Shown in pieces: positions 55,096 through 63,669 of a stretch of DNA of 64,000 bases (within the stretch, counting starts at the first letter, position 1; every line of letters begins with the position of its first letter). The notes beneath the pieces are model-generated. The model did no database searches. It was not told the DNA's origin and saw only the letters and a list, made by a program, of their open reading frames with translations. A program made the translations under genes and the position numbers. The stretch covers positions 62,001 through 126,000 of the forward strand of contig NZ_JACJRQ010000002.1 of NCBI RefSeq assembly GCF_014697355.1. The letters run 5' to 3'. Source of the stretch: Nostoc calcicola FACHB-3891. GTDB lineage: Bacteria > Cyanobacteriota > Cyanobacteriia > Cyanobacteriales > Nostocaceae.

Positions 55096-55104
55096 TGCTC
55101 AAAA

Positions 55105-55770
55105 CTAAGCCTGATATGGGTTACCGATTCTGTCTACGGAGACGTTGTAGGAAAATGGCAAACGACCAGGATTCAAGCGTGGTTCTGCTGCATAGCCGAC
55201 GGGAACTAAAACGGCGATCGCTAAATCTGGATTATCCACAGCACCAATCACTTCTTTGACTTTTTCCTCAATCCAACCGTTCATAAAACAAGTGGACAAT
55301 CCCAGGCTTTCTGCTGCTAAAACCAAATGGGTAGCGGCAATGATCGCATCTTTGATGGCATATTCGCGCTGTTTGTCGCCTAACGTAGCTTGGAATTGTG
55401 GGATAGCCGTTTTAAAGTAGTCTACGGTCTTTTCATTCCATGCCCCAGTTTGGAGTCCCTGCTCAAGAATTGGGGTCAAGTCTTGTTCGCCTGCTTTAGT
55501 ATTGGCAGCAAACACAAAGGTTACAGGTGCTTGAACAATTTGCTGTTGATTCCAAGATGCTGCTGATAGTGCTGCTTTTTGTGCCTCATCTTGTACAAGA
55601 ATAATTTGCCAGTCCTGGATATTATAGCTGCTGGGCGCTGCCACAGTTAACTCTACCAATTGTTTGAGCAGTTCTGGAGTGATGGGGTCTGATTTAAAAG
55701 TTTTGATTGAACGACGTTGAGCGATCGCAGTTGGTACATCTAAAGGTTGGGTTTGGGTGATTTGACTCAT
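55105..55770 (-). CDS. Nitroreductase-family flavoprotein
   Basis: A 221-residue FMN-dependent NAD(P)H nitroreductase-like enzyme. Motifs: AIAQRRSIKTF (FMN phosphate-binding region), TVAAPSSYNIQDWQIILVQ, and LVLAAESLGLSTCFMNGW near the C-terminus. AGGAGAATCTC precedes the ATG. It reduces nitro groups or quinones in the family; here it sits with an Old Yellow Enzyme and SDRs, suggesting a role in removing electrophiles. A 3' neighbour across repeats is the MFS gene. Confidence 0.92.
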   Translation of the reverse strand: MSQITQTQPLDVPTAIAQRRSIKTFKSDPITPELLKQLVELTVAAPSSYNIQDWQIILVQDEAQKAALSAASWNQQQIVQAPVTFVFAANTKAGEQDLTPILEQGLQTGAWNEKTVDYFKTAIPQFQATLGDKQREYAIKDAIIAATHLVLAAESLGLSTCFMNGWIEEKVKEVIGAVDNPDLAIAVLVPVGYAAEPRLNPGRLPFSYNVSVDRIGNPYQA

Positions 55771-55939
55771 GAGATTCTCCTGATAGTTGAGTTAAACAAT
55801 TTTGGATTTTAGATTTTAGATTTTAGATTTTTTCCATCTAGCTTGGAGGAGAGCGAGTATAAATTCACTTATTCTCAGACTTTTTTAAACTTTGAATCCA
55901 AGAAATCTAAATCCAAAATCCAAAATTTAAAATCTAAAA

Positions 55940-57052
55940 TTACGAGTTGGCTACTGCTTCGCTAGCAGTTGACCAAAATGGATAGTCTGTATATCCCTTT
56001 TCACCGCCACCATAAAATGTAGCTTGATTGGGTTCATTTAGTGGTGCATTCAAAGCCAAACGTCGAGGTAAATCTGGATTTGATATGAATAATGTACCAA
56101 AGGCAACTAAATCTGCTGCTTTGTTTGCTATTACAGCATTGCCTTTTTCACGAGTGTAACCGCCATTGACGATGAGTGTATTTGTAAAGCGATCGCGTAT
56201 ATGACTAGTAGGCACAACAACCCCGCCATGTCTGATATCTGCGTCTGTTGCTTCAAAAATATGCAGATATGCCAAATTAAACTGGTTCAACGCTTGAGCT
56301 GCATAACCAAATGTCTCCAGCGGATTGGAGTCACGTATATCGTTAAAAGTCCCACTGGGAGAAAAACGTACTCCTACCCGATTAGAATCCCACACACTAG
56401 TTACCGCCTCTGTCACCTCCAACAAAAATCGAGTCCGATTTTCAACGGAACCCCCATATTTATCTGTGCGCTGATTCGTACCATCCCGCAGAAACTGATC
56501 TATTAAATAACCATTCGCAGCGTGAATTTCCACCCCATCAAACCCAGCCGCCAAGGCATTTGCTGCTGCTTGACGATACTGTTCCACGACCTGCGGTATT
56601 TCTGAAGTTTCTAAAGCACGAGGAGTCACAAACGGCTTAGGCCCCTCAAAAGTTGAGGCTTCACCTTTAGCAGCAATGGCAGAAGGTGCCACAGGTAAAA
56701 CTCCTCCTGGTTGTAAATCAGGGTGGGAAATCCTGCCTACGTGCCATAGTTGCAGAAAAATTCTCCCTCCCTGTTGATGCACAGCATCAGTTACTAACTT
56801 CCAGCCCTCCACCTGTTCTGGTGAATGAATTCCTGGTGTACCAGGATAGCCTTGCCCTTCAGGAGTTACCTGTGTCGCTTCAGAAATAATCAGTCCAGCA
56901 GAAGCACGTTGGGTGTAGTAAATAGCATTGAGTTGGTGTGGTACGTTTCCCTCACCCGCCCGATTTCGGGTTAACGGTGCCATCACTATTCGGTTCGGTA
57001 GTTCCAGATTCCCTAATTGATAAGGTGAAAACAAGTTGATATCAGTACTCAT
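55940..57052 (-). CDS. Old Yellow Enzyme-family alkene reductase
   Basis: A 370-residue FMN-dependent ene-reductase (NemA-like). N-terminal LFSPYQLGNLELPNRIVMAP, substrate-binding His/Asn in GVEIHAANGYLIDQFLRD, and NGGYTREKGNAVI for FMN binding are present. ATG 57052 (MSTDINLF) is preferred over an upstream start at 57082. It reduces activated C=C bonds such as those of reactive carbonyls. TTTAGAT heptamers, arranged as an inverted repeat, lie between it and the nitroreductase. Confidence 0.94.
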   Translation of the reverse strand: MSTDINLFSPYQLGNLELPNRIVMAPLTRNRAGEGNVPHQLNAIYYTQRASAGLIISEATQVTPEGQGYPGTPGIHSPEQVEGWKLVTDAVHQQGGRIFLQLWHVGRISHPDLQPGGVLPVAPSAIAAKGEASTFEGPKPFVTPRALETSEIPQVVEQYRQAAANALAAGFDGVEIHAANGYLIDQFLRDGTNQRTDKYGGSVENRTRFLLEVTEAVTSVWDSNRVGVRFSPSGTFNDIRDSNPLETFGYAAQALNQFNLAYLHIFEATDADIRHGGVVVPTSHIRDRFTNTLIVNGGYTREKGNAVIANKAADLVAFGTLFISNPDLPRRLALNAPLNEPNQATFYGGGEKGYTDYPFWSTASEAVANS

Positions 57053-57100
57053 TAATTGTGTCTCCAAATTGTCATTAGTCATTGGTCATTAGGCATGGGG

Positions 57101-57200
57101 AAGAAGCAGGGGGGCAGGGGGCGGGGGGCAGAGGGGAAGATTTTCTCCCCTGCTCCCTGCTCCCTGCCTCCTCATCCCCCTCATCCCCCTCATCTCCCCA
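57101..57200. repeat. Inverted copy of the 54931-55030 repeat block
   Basis: About 100 bp, reverse complement of 54931-55030 with only a few indels (AAGAAGCAGGGGGGCAGGGG at the left edge). The two copies flank the nitroreductase and Old Yellow Enzyme genes. A shorter related block lies at about 58068-58130. Confidence 0.9.
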
Positions 57201-57216
57201 CTCCCCATTCCCCACA

Positions 57217-58011
57217 CTAAACAATTGACCGAATAACACCACCATCTACCCGCAAAGCTGCACCATTGGTTGCTGAAGCCAGGGGACTCGACAGGTAAAC
57301 TACCATCGCTGCTACTTCTTCATTGGTTTCAAAGCGTTTAATTAGGGAAGTTGGACGCACATTTTGGAAAAATTCCGCCTCAACTTGGGCTGGACTAACA
57401 CCACGTTCTTGCGCTAGGTTGGAAATAAAGTCTTCAACGCCTTCTGAACGGGTAGGCCCTGGTAAAACGGAGTTCACCGTGACTCCAGTACCAACAGTCA
57501 TTTCTGCTAAACCCCGCGCAATGGCAAGCTGGGCTGTCTTGGTTGTGCCGTAGTGAATCATTTCCACAGGAATTTGAATGGCAGATTCACTGGAAATAAA
57601 AATGATCCGCCCCCAGTTTTGCTCCAGTTGCTTTTGCAGATATTGCCGACTCAAACGAACTCCACTGAGTACGTTCACCTCAAATATTTTTAACCAGTCT
57701 TCATCGGTAATCTCAAAGAAGGTTTTTGGTTCATAAATACCTAAATTGTTAATTAGGATATCAACGTGAGGAACTTCTTGAAAAAGTTGCTCTACTCCTG
57801 CTTTTGTAGCTGCGTCAGCAACAACACCAGAAACTTTCGCTTCGGGTACACTTTGCTGAATTTTGGCGATCGCCTGTGCTACTCTTTGCTCAGACCGACC
57901 ATTGACGATCGCTGATGCACCCTCTTGAGCTAACCCTTGGGCTATAGCAAAACCAATGCCTCCCGTTGAGCCGGTTACCAGTGCGGATTTACCATGCAAT
58001 TTCAAGTCCAT
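57217..58011 (-). CDS. SDR-family oxidoreductase
   Basis: A 264-residue classical short-chain dehydrogenase. The cofactor motif is TGSTGGIGFAIAQGL, NNLG replaces the usual NNAG, and the active site is Ser in FISSESA, then Tyr/Lys in IHYGTTKTAQL. PGPTRSEGVEDFI and a C-terminal ATNGAALRVDGG match the family. It lies upstream of the Old Yellow Enzyme gene on the same strand; the spacer carries the repeats. Confidence 0.93.
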   Translation of the reverse strand: MDLKLHGKSALVTGSTGGIGFAIAQGLAQEGASAIVNGRSEQRVAQAIAKIQQSVPEAKVSGVVADAATKAGVEQLFQEVPHVDILINNLGIYEPKTFFEITDEDWLKIFEVNVLSGVRLSRQYLQKQLEQNWGRIIFISSESAIQIPVEMIHYGTTKTAQLAIARGLAEMTVGTGVTVNSVLPGPTRSEGVEDFISNLAQERGVSPAQVEAEFFQNVRPTSLIKRFETNEEVAAMVVYLSSPLASATNGAALRVDGGVIRSIV

Positions 58012-58183
58012 TTCGCTCTTTCCCCGTTAATTTGTTCTGGGACTGGAGAATTGGGTATGGGGAAAAGGCAAGGGAGCAGGGAGCAGGGAGCAGAGGGGAG
58101 GGGCTTTTTCTCTGCACCCTGCCCCCATCCCCCCATACCCCCACACTCCCCACTCCCCAGTCCCCACTCCCCAGTCACCTAGA

Positions 58184-58507
58184 TTAAAGATGCTGTGCTA
58201 AGGTCTTATTTAATGTGGTCTTCGGCACTGCCCCCACCACAGTATCGACTTGCCGACCTTCTTTAAAAACCATCAACGTCGGAATGCTCCGAATTCCATA
58301 ATGACTGGCAACAGTAGGATTTTGATCTGTGTTCAACTTCACTACTTTCACCTGTCCTTCGTATTCAGTAGCAACCTCGTCTACAACTGGAGCCACCATC
58401 CGACAAGGACCGCACCACGGCGCCCAAAAGTCCACTAATACTGGAATCGCACTTTCCAAGACTTCTTGCTTGAATGTGGCTTCTGTGACATTTGTAATGG
58501 ATGACAT
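58184..58507 (-). CDS. trxA: Thioredoxin
   Basis: A 107-residue thioredoxin. Redox-active WCGPC is in [15 protein letters not shown], the cis-Pro is in RSIPTLMVF, and the length and fold are standard (m-type). The start is ATG 58507 with AGGAAGG upstream; the longer frame to 58606 only covers the promoter region. It is divergent from the ArsR-type gene, 81 bp apart, and heads the redox cluster. Confidence 0.95.
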   Translation of the reverse strand: MSSITNVTEATFKQEVLESAIPVLVDFWAPWCGPCRMVAPVVDEVATEYEGQVKVVKLNTDQNPTVASHYGIRSIPTLMVFKEGRQVDTVVGAVPKTTLNKTLAQHL

Positions 58508-58588
58508 AAATTGCCTTCCTGATTTAATTCTATAATTCGATAATATCGAATAATAAAAATATATGCTACTACATGAGATAATGCAACT
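58508..58588. promoter_or_regulatory. Divergent promoter region, trxA / arsR-type gene
   Basis: An 81-bp AT-rich segment holding TATAATTCGATAATATCGAAT, with TTCGATAATATCGAA forming an imperfect palindrome, a plausible operator for the adjacent regulator controlling both directions. The operator assignment is inference. Confidence 0.55.
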
Positions 58589-58957
58589 ATGAGATTCCTT
58601 TATCATCCAGATAGAAAAAATATTTCTTTACCGGGAGTGTTGTATGCATTGGGCGATCCGGTGCGGTTAGAGATTGTGCGGCTATTGGCTAGTGAGGGGG
58701 AACAATGCTGTGCGAGGTTTGATTTTGCGATCGCCAAGTCTACTATGTCCAATCACTTTAAAATTTTACGCGAATCGGGCGTAGTATTTACACGCAAAGA
58801 AGGAACACAGCACATTAATATTCTGCGGCGTGAAGATTTGGAGATGTTGTTTCCAGGTTTGCTGGATGCGGTGTTGAAAGCGGCTCAACCATTGTCTGTT
58901 GACCCCGCTAGTACTAAACAAACAGCCTCAACTAGAGGTAGGGGGCAAGGCTGGTAA
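58589..58957 (+). CDS. ArsR-family transcriptional regulator with vicinal cysteines
   Basis: A 122-residue winged-helix repressor. [16 protein letters not shown] starts the HTH; the recognition helix is [16 protein letters not shown]; a wing [12 protein letters not shown] follows. Cys40-Cys41 form a vicinal pair in [11 protein letters not shown], which could sense thiol oxidation, electrophiles or a thiophilic metal. The classic ArsR CVC motif is absent. Its divergent position to trxA and the oxidoreductase genes suggests it controls them. An operator-like palindrome lies in the gap. Confidence 0.9.
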   Translation: MRFLYHPDRKNISLPGVLYALGDPVRLEIVRLLASEGEQCCARFDFAIAKSTMSNHFKILRESGVVFTRKEGTQHINILRREDLEMLFPGLLDAVLKAAQPLSVDPASTKQTASTRGRGQGW

Positions 58958-58973
58958 TGGTAAGGGTGTGTGT

Positions 58974-59759
58974 TTAAGAATCTTCTCGTTTTTCTTTTTG
59001 TGTTTCTAAATCAGCAAAGATATCATGTTGTTCTCGAAAAACCCTTGGAGTGTGAGATAAACCTAAATCTGTAGAGAGTAAATCAATACCGTCGATAATT
59101 TTGGGTATCTGAACTCGATCGACTTGCAAGCTAACAAAGCATTTCTCCCTGTAATCTGGTCTTTCCTGAAAGCGTTCGACCGATTTTTTCAAAGGGCGCA
59201 TAACTTCATAGGCTTTTTCAGCCTTCTGAATTGATGCTTGAGGGATTGGAGATTGCAGCCTGAGAATTGCTAGATCGATTAAATCTCTTGCCTCAACGCT
59301 GTCATCCATGTAACGGTCAGAATTTGACAGCAGCTTAGAGGTAAAGCAGTCATTAAAGCTTAAGCAAGGAACAGGTGACCAGTTTAGATATCTTGGTGGG
59401 TCTAGTTGAAAACGAGTTTCAGCAATAATTTCCGTTTTTATAGGTACATCATCTACAACAACTATCATCCGAATTCCATATTGGTCAGTTGTACTACGTC
59501 CGACTTGGATTTTACTTAAATCCCGAAATAATGCTTCATGCCCATCCTCAAATACTACTGTACGCAGGTATTTGTAGCCTTCTGTACCAACAGAAGCGAT
59601 GAAATCAACGTCCTTACTCCAGCGATATTCTTCAAACTCAAATGCCAAAAGGGTTCCGCCACCGAAGTAAGCAGAACCCTTTCTAAGTATGTCAGAATCT
59701 AAGCATTCAAGAACTGTGAGAATTTGATTATGGTGTTCTAACCTGAAGGTCATAAACAA
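58974..59759 (-). CDS. AbiEii/AbiGii-type nucleotidyltransferase (toxin family)
   Basis: A 261-residue protein of the AbiEii nucleotidyltransferase class. The polymerase-beta-type motif is visible: GGGTLL at 33-38 and S48-K-D50-V-D52-F. A second acidic site follows in IKTEIIAE, and DRYMDDSVEARDLIDLAIL matches the family's later motif. In studied AbiE systems the enzyme blocks growth by adding nucleotides to tRNA. It overlaps the small upstream gene by 10 bp. Start may be 59759 or the second ATG at 59753. Confidence 0.85.
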   Translation of the reverse strand: MFMTFRLEHHNQILTVLECLDSDILRKGSAYFGGGTLLAFEFEEYRWSKDVDFIASVGTEGYKYLRTVVFEDGHEALFRDLSKIQVGRSTTDQYGIRMIVVVDDVPIKTEIIAETRFQLDPPRYLNWSPVPCLSFNDCFTSKLLSNSDRYMDDSVEARDLIDLAILRLQSPIPQASIQKAEKAYEVMRPLKKSVERFQERPDYREKCFVSLQVDRVQIPKIIDGIDLLSTDLGLSHTPRVFREQHDIFADLETQKEKREDS

Positions 59760-59986
59760 ACTTGCAACCAGGATTTATGCTGTCTGGCGAGTTTCTGGAG
59801 AAAATTCAGTTCTTCACCCTCAAGATTATTGAATAGGTTACGGTATTGCCAACCACGCTCGTAGCGGCTCAGCATTTGTTCTTGAGTAAACCTATATACA
59901 TCAGCGGTTTGCCAACAAATTGACTCCAGAAAAGGCAGCTTGTTGGGGACTAAGACGGTATTATTTGTTACTGTTGCGGTTGTCAT
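59750..59986 (-). CDS. Small partner (possible antitoxin) of the AbiEii-type gene
   Basis: A 78-residue protein starting at ATG 59986 (MTTATVTNN). It has an aromatic-rich helical body: FLESICWQTADVYRFTQEQM, LSRYERGWQYRNLF and LEGEELNFLQKLARQHKSWL. It overlaps the nucleotidyltransferase gene by 10 bp, so the pair is translationally coupled. It shows no resemblance to the winged-helix AbiEi antitoxin, so it is a candidate non-standard antitoxin; this is inference from gene order. Confidence 0.75.
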   Translation of the reverse strand: MTTATVTNNTVLVPNKLPFLESICWQTADVYRFTQEQMLSRYERGWQYRNLFNNLEGEELNFLQKLARQHKSWLQVCL

Positions 59987-60060
59987 AACTTTTTTAATCA
60001 ACCACTTTATACTTACTTTTAGATTAGCATTACCAATTTTGAAATTCAATTTAATCCCAA

Positions 60061-61311
60061 CTATAAATTATCTGGGTTGGGATAAACTCTTCCTTTCCAG
60101 CTGCCGCCGCGTCCTTGCCAGTGTCGTAGTGCTGAGTCTAAAGTCATTAAGGTATAGAGAAAAGCGATCGCGGGTAAACTAAAAGCTAACCAAAAAGAAC
60201 ATTTATAGAAGCGGATTGTCGGGTAGTAAGCCAAGGTCATTAATAACCAACTGAATAAACCTGTAAATGCGATCGCCCAATTCCTCCAAACTACACCCAA
60301 AATCACACCCACAGGTGGAACTAGATAAATTAAGCTCATCCCTACCAAAGTTCCCAATAATAATAATGGAGAATAATTCAGTTGCGTATAGGCAGTACGG
60401 GCAATCGTATCCCAAATCGTCGCCAGGGAATTGTACGGACGCAAACTGCGAGTTGAAGTACTCAATCCTAGCCAGATACGGCCTTTGGGCATGGGGCATG
60501 GGGCATCGGTTATTCGTTGCATCTCCCCATCTTCCCATCTCCCCATCTCTCCCACTGCCCCACTCCTCTTAACTGCCCTAGCCAAGGCGCAATCATCAAT
60601 TAAAGCTTGGCGAATCGCTTGAATACCTCCGATTCGCTCTAAAGCTTCTCGGCGTATTAGGATTGAACCTCCAGCAGCAGCGGCTGTGGGATTTTTGGGA
60701 TTATTCACCCAGCGGAAGGGATAGAGTTTTTGGAAGAAAAAGACGAAAGCCGGAATCAATAGTTTTTCCCAAAGGCTTTCACACCTGAGTCGCACCATCA
60801 CAGAAACCAGGTCTAAATTTTCCTGCTCAGCTTTAGCAACGAGTCGCCGGAGATTACTCACATCATGTTCGATATCTGCGTCGGTGAGCAAAAAATAATC
60901 AGGTGTCAGTTTACTAGCATTCTTTATACCTTGCTCAACTGCCCAAAGTTTCCCTGACCAACCGGGAGGTAGTGGTTCCCCGGAGATAATATGTAATTGC
61001 TGGGGTTTCGCGACAGCGTGGGCGACTCCTTCGGCAAAATTTGCTGTACGGTCTGTGCTGCGATCGTCTACTAAAAACACGTCCAAAGAACCAGGGTAAT
61101 CTTGAAGTAAGAGCGATCGCAAGCTGATTGGTATTAATTCAGCTTCGTTACGCGCAGGAACCACCGCACAAACCACAGATTGTAGAGACGTTGTATACAA
61201 CGTTTCTACCTCTAATTGCTGGTCTAACCGCCAAAACTGCCCCCAAAAACACAGTAATCCTAACCAAATTGTCAAGGATAAAAGCATCAATCCGAATACA
61301 ATTACACCCAT
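60061..61311 (-). CDS. hpnB: Hopanoid-associated glycosyltransferase HpnB
   Basis: A 416-residue membrane glycosyltransferase of family 2. An N-terminal helix (MGVIVFGLMLLSLTIWLGLL) leads to the GT-A domain: VVPARNEAELIPISL, VFLVDDRSTDRT, the DxD-type LLTDADIEHD, and IDDCALARAVKRSG. Three helices follow near the C-terminus. After KRSG the frame carries about 26 extra residues (GAVGEMGRWEDGEMQRITDA, PCPMPK) before the conserved GRIWLGLS; the underlying DNA (about 60488-60565) is G-rich intergenic-type repeat. It is divergent from shc and acts in hopanoid side-chain synthesis. Confidence 0.9.
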   Translation of the reverse strand: MGVIVFGLMLLSLTIWLGLLCFWGQFWRLDQQLEVETLYTTSLQSVVCAVVPARNEAELIPISLRSLLLQDYPGSLDVFLVDDRSTDRTANFAEGVAHAVAKPQQLHIISGEPLPPGWSGKLWAVEQGIKNASKLTPDYFLLTDADIEHDVSNLRRLVAKAEQENLDLVSVMVRLRCESLWEKLLIPAFVFFFQKLYPFRWVNNPKNPTAAAAGGSILIRREALERIGGIQAIRQALIDDCALARAVKRSGAVGEMGRWEDGEMQRITDAPCPMPKGRIWLGLSTSTRSLRPYNSLATIWDTIARTAYTQLNYSPLLLLGTLVGMSLIYLVPPVGVILGVVWRNWAIAFTGLFSWLLMTLAYYPTIRFYKCSFWLAFSLPAIAFLYTLMTLDSALRHWQGRGGSWKGRVYPNPDNL

Positions 61312-61437
61312 GACCTATTGCAAATTTTCAGTGACTCAGACAGAATACTATGTCTACTGATAAAGGAAAATAATTTTTTTCACCTGTAGTACCGTGTTGT
61401 TAACTAGTGTTGAGTGTTGAGGTTGAACGGTATTTTG
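61312..61437. promoter_or_regulatory. Divergent promoter region hpnB / shc
   Basis: A 126-bp gap between divergent hopanoid genes. AT-rich with a TAATTTTTTT tract; no consensus promoter could be placed confidently. Confidence 0.4.
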
Positions 61438-63354
61438 ATGCAAACACAAGACAGGGTAAAAGTCAAGCAAGTAGCAGTTGCGATCGCAGCTAGCCAAGAA
61501 TATCTGCTTTCTATTCAAAATCCGGCAGGTTACTGGTGGGCAGAGTTGGAATCCAATGTCACCATCACTGCTGAAGTGGTGCTGCTGCATAAGATTTGGG
61601 AAACAGACCAAACAAGACCTTTGCACAAAGTTGCAGACTACCTGCGTCAAGAACAACGGGAGCATGGCGGTTGGGAGCTTTTCTATGGTGATGGCGGAGA
61701 ACTTAGTACTTCAGTTGAAGCGTACATGGCGCTGAGACTGCTGGATGTGCCAGCAAACGATCCGGCGATGGTGCGGGCGCGAAAGTTTATTCTCCAACGG
61801 GGTGGTATCAGCAAAACTCGGATTTTTACTAAGTTGCACCTAGCCTTGATTGGCTGTTACAACTGGCGTGGTATTCCCTCGCTACCACCTTGGATAATGC
61901 TGTTGCCGAAGGCTTTCCCAGTTAATATTTACGAGATGTCTAGTTGGGCGCGTTCCAGCACAGTACCGCTGTTGATTGTATGCGATCGCAAACCGATTTT
62001 TCTCACTGACGGAGCTATCAATTTAGATGAACTATACGTTGAAGGTGTGGATCGAGTCCAGTGGGGATTACCCCGAAATAACGATTGGACAGATTTATTC
62101 CTCACCCTCGATGATGGGTTCAAGTTGGCAGAACACCTGAATTTAGTACCTTTCCGCCAAGAAGGCATCAAAGCGGCCGAAAAATGGATTTTAGAACGGC
62201 AAGAAGTTACAGGCGACTGGGGTGGCATTATTCCAGCGATGCTGAATTCCATGCTGGCTTTGCGGTGTCTGGGTTATGACCAAAACGACCCCATTGTAGA
62301 AAGAGGGTTGCGAGCAATTGACAACTTTGCGATCGAAACAGAGGACAGCTACCGGGTACAGCCTTGTGTTTCACCCGTGTGGGATACAGCTTGGGCGATG
62401 CGTGCTTTGGTAGATTCTGGTTTTGCACCAGATCATCCGGCTGTGGTAAGAGCTGGCGAATGGTTGCTGTCAAAGCAAATTTTAGACTATGGAGATTGGG
62501 CTGTTAAAAATCGCCAGGGAAAACCAGGGGCTTGGGCGTTTGAGTTTGACAATCGCTTTTATCCTGATGTCGATGACTCGGCTGTGGTGGTAATGGCGCT
62601 GCATCTAGCGAAATTGCCTAATGAAAAAATCAAGCAGGTTGCGATCGCCCGTGCCTTAAAATGGATTGCATCTATGCAGTGTAAACCAGGGGGTTGGGCT
62701 GCTTTTGATTTGGACAACGACCAAGATTGGCTGAACTCCATTCCCTATGGAGACTTGAAAGCGATGATTGACCCAAACACCGCAGATGTTACCGCTAGGG
62801 TGCTAGAAATGCTTGGTGCTTGTGATTTGTCAATTGATAATGGTAGTTTAGAGCGATCGCTTACTTATCTTCTGGGCGAACAGGAAACAGAAGGCTGTTG
62901 GTTTGGTCGTTGGGGTGTAAATTACATCTACGGTACTAGTGGCGTTCTCTCAGCCTTAGCATTGATTGACCCTCAAAAGCATAAACTCAATATAGAACGG
63001 GGAGCAACTTGGTTATTGGGATGTCAAAACCCAGATGGCGGTTGGGGCGAAACTTGTCGCAGCTACGACGATCCCAGCCTTAAAGGAAAAGGAAACAGTA
63101 CTGCATCTCAAACTGCTTGGGCTTTAATTGGTCTGTTGGCAGCAGGTGAAGCAACTGGTAAATTAGCGCTTGAGGCTATTGAGCGAGGAATTGCCTACCT
63201 TGTGACAACTCAACAGCCAGATGGTACTTGGTTTGAAGCAGATTTTACAGGTACTGGCTTTCCTTGTCATTTTTATCTCAAGTATCACATGTATCAACAA
63301 TACTTTCCTTTAATTGCGCTAGGTCGCTATCAAGCAGCGATTACAAAAGATTAA
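61438..63354 (+). CDS. shc: Squalene-hopene cyclase
   Basis: A 638-residue class II triterpene cyclase that turns squalene into hopene at the membrane. The catalytic DVDD motif is D377-D380 in YPDVDDSAVV. Several QW repeats are present: QNPAGYWWAELE, QEVTGDWGG, QCKPGGWAAF, QETEGCWFGRW, QNPDGGWGE and QQPDGTWFE. Start: ATG 61438 (MQTQDRVKVK) rather than the GTG at 61414. Followed by a strong hairpin at 63357. Together with hpnB it supports hopanoid synthesis. Confidence 0.96.
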   Translation: MQTQDRVKVKQVAVAIAASQEYLLSIQNPAGYWWAELESNVTITAEVVLLHKIWETDQTRPLHKVADYLRQEQREHGGWELFYGDGGELSTSVEAYMALRLLDVPANDPAMVRARKFILQRGGISKTRIFTKLHLALIGCYNWRGIPSLPPWIMLLPKAFPVNIYEMSSWARSSTVPLLIVCDRKPIFLTDGAINLDELYVEGVDRVQWGLPRNNDWTDLFLTLDDGFKLAEHLNLVPFRQEGIKAAEKWILERQEVTGDWGGIIPAMLNSMLALRCLGYDQNDPIVERGLRAIDNFAIETEDSYRVQPCVSPVWDTAWAMRALVDSGFAPDHPAVVRAGEWLLSKQILDYGDWAVKNRQGKPGAWAFEFDNRFYPDVDDSAVVVMALHLAKLPNEKIKQVAIARALKWIASMQCKPGGWAAFDLDNDQDWLNSIPYGDLKAMIDPNTADVTARVLEMLGACDLSIDNGSLERSLTYLLGEQETEGCWFGRWGVNYIYGTSGVLSALALIDPQKHKLNIERGATWLLGCQNPDGGWGETCRSYDDPSLKGKGNSTASQTAWALIGLLAAGEATGKLALEAIERGIAYLVTTQQPDGTWFEADFTGTGFPCHFYLKYHMYQQYFPLIALGRYQAAITKD

Positions 63355-63356
63355 TC

Positions 63357-63397
63357 GTTGACTGATGACTGTTAACCGTCAACAGTCATCAGTCAAC
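63357..63397 (+). terminator. Hairpin after shc
   Basis: A 17-bp perfect stem, GTTGACTGATGACTGTT against AACAGTCATCAGTCAAC, 2 bp after the stop codon. No T-run follows, so it may act as an mRNA-stabilising hairpin as much as a terminator. Confidence 0.7.
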
Positions 63398-63428
63398 AGC
63401 CAGCGTTCATCATTTATAATTCTTTAAC

Positions 63429-63669
63429 TTACAGCAATTTTCAGGTAAATAGACCACGTGGTAGGGGCACAGCCAATACTGTTCGGTTAAGTCACCAGAC
63501 GCGATAAATCGCCGTATCTACAAAGGAATGATTATTGTAGAGACGGCGATTTATCGCGTCTTTAGAATTTAGAATTTTAATCAAAAAATCTTAACCAAAC
63601 CGTATTGGGGACACAGCAATGCTGTGCCCCTACGACATATGTGTTTCAAATACATGAAAACTGCTGTAA
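63429..63669. mobile_element. TTACAGC-family MITE (copy E) interrupted by another MITE
   Basis: Ends TTACAGCAATTTTCAGGTAA and ATGAAAACTGCTGTAA; the core palindrome GTAGGGGCACAGC/GCTGTGCCCCTAC is split by the element at 63473-63608. Confidence 0.85.
63473..63608. mobile_element. Nested 136-bp MITE with CCAATAC ends
   Basis: CCAATACTGTTCGGTTAAG at the left pairs with CTTAACCAAACCGTATTGG at the right (17 of 19). Flanks GGGCACAG and GGACACAG are a likely 8-bp target duplication with one change. The interior carries a palindrome AGACGCGATAAATCGCCGT with its complement near 63540-63561. Confidence 0.82.

Noticed and set aside
54877-55259. Gly/Pro-rich frames upstream of the MFS gene and an N-terminal extension of that gene
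   Set aside because: They only translate G/C-rich repeats; the conserved transporter sequence starts at 54886.
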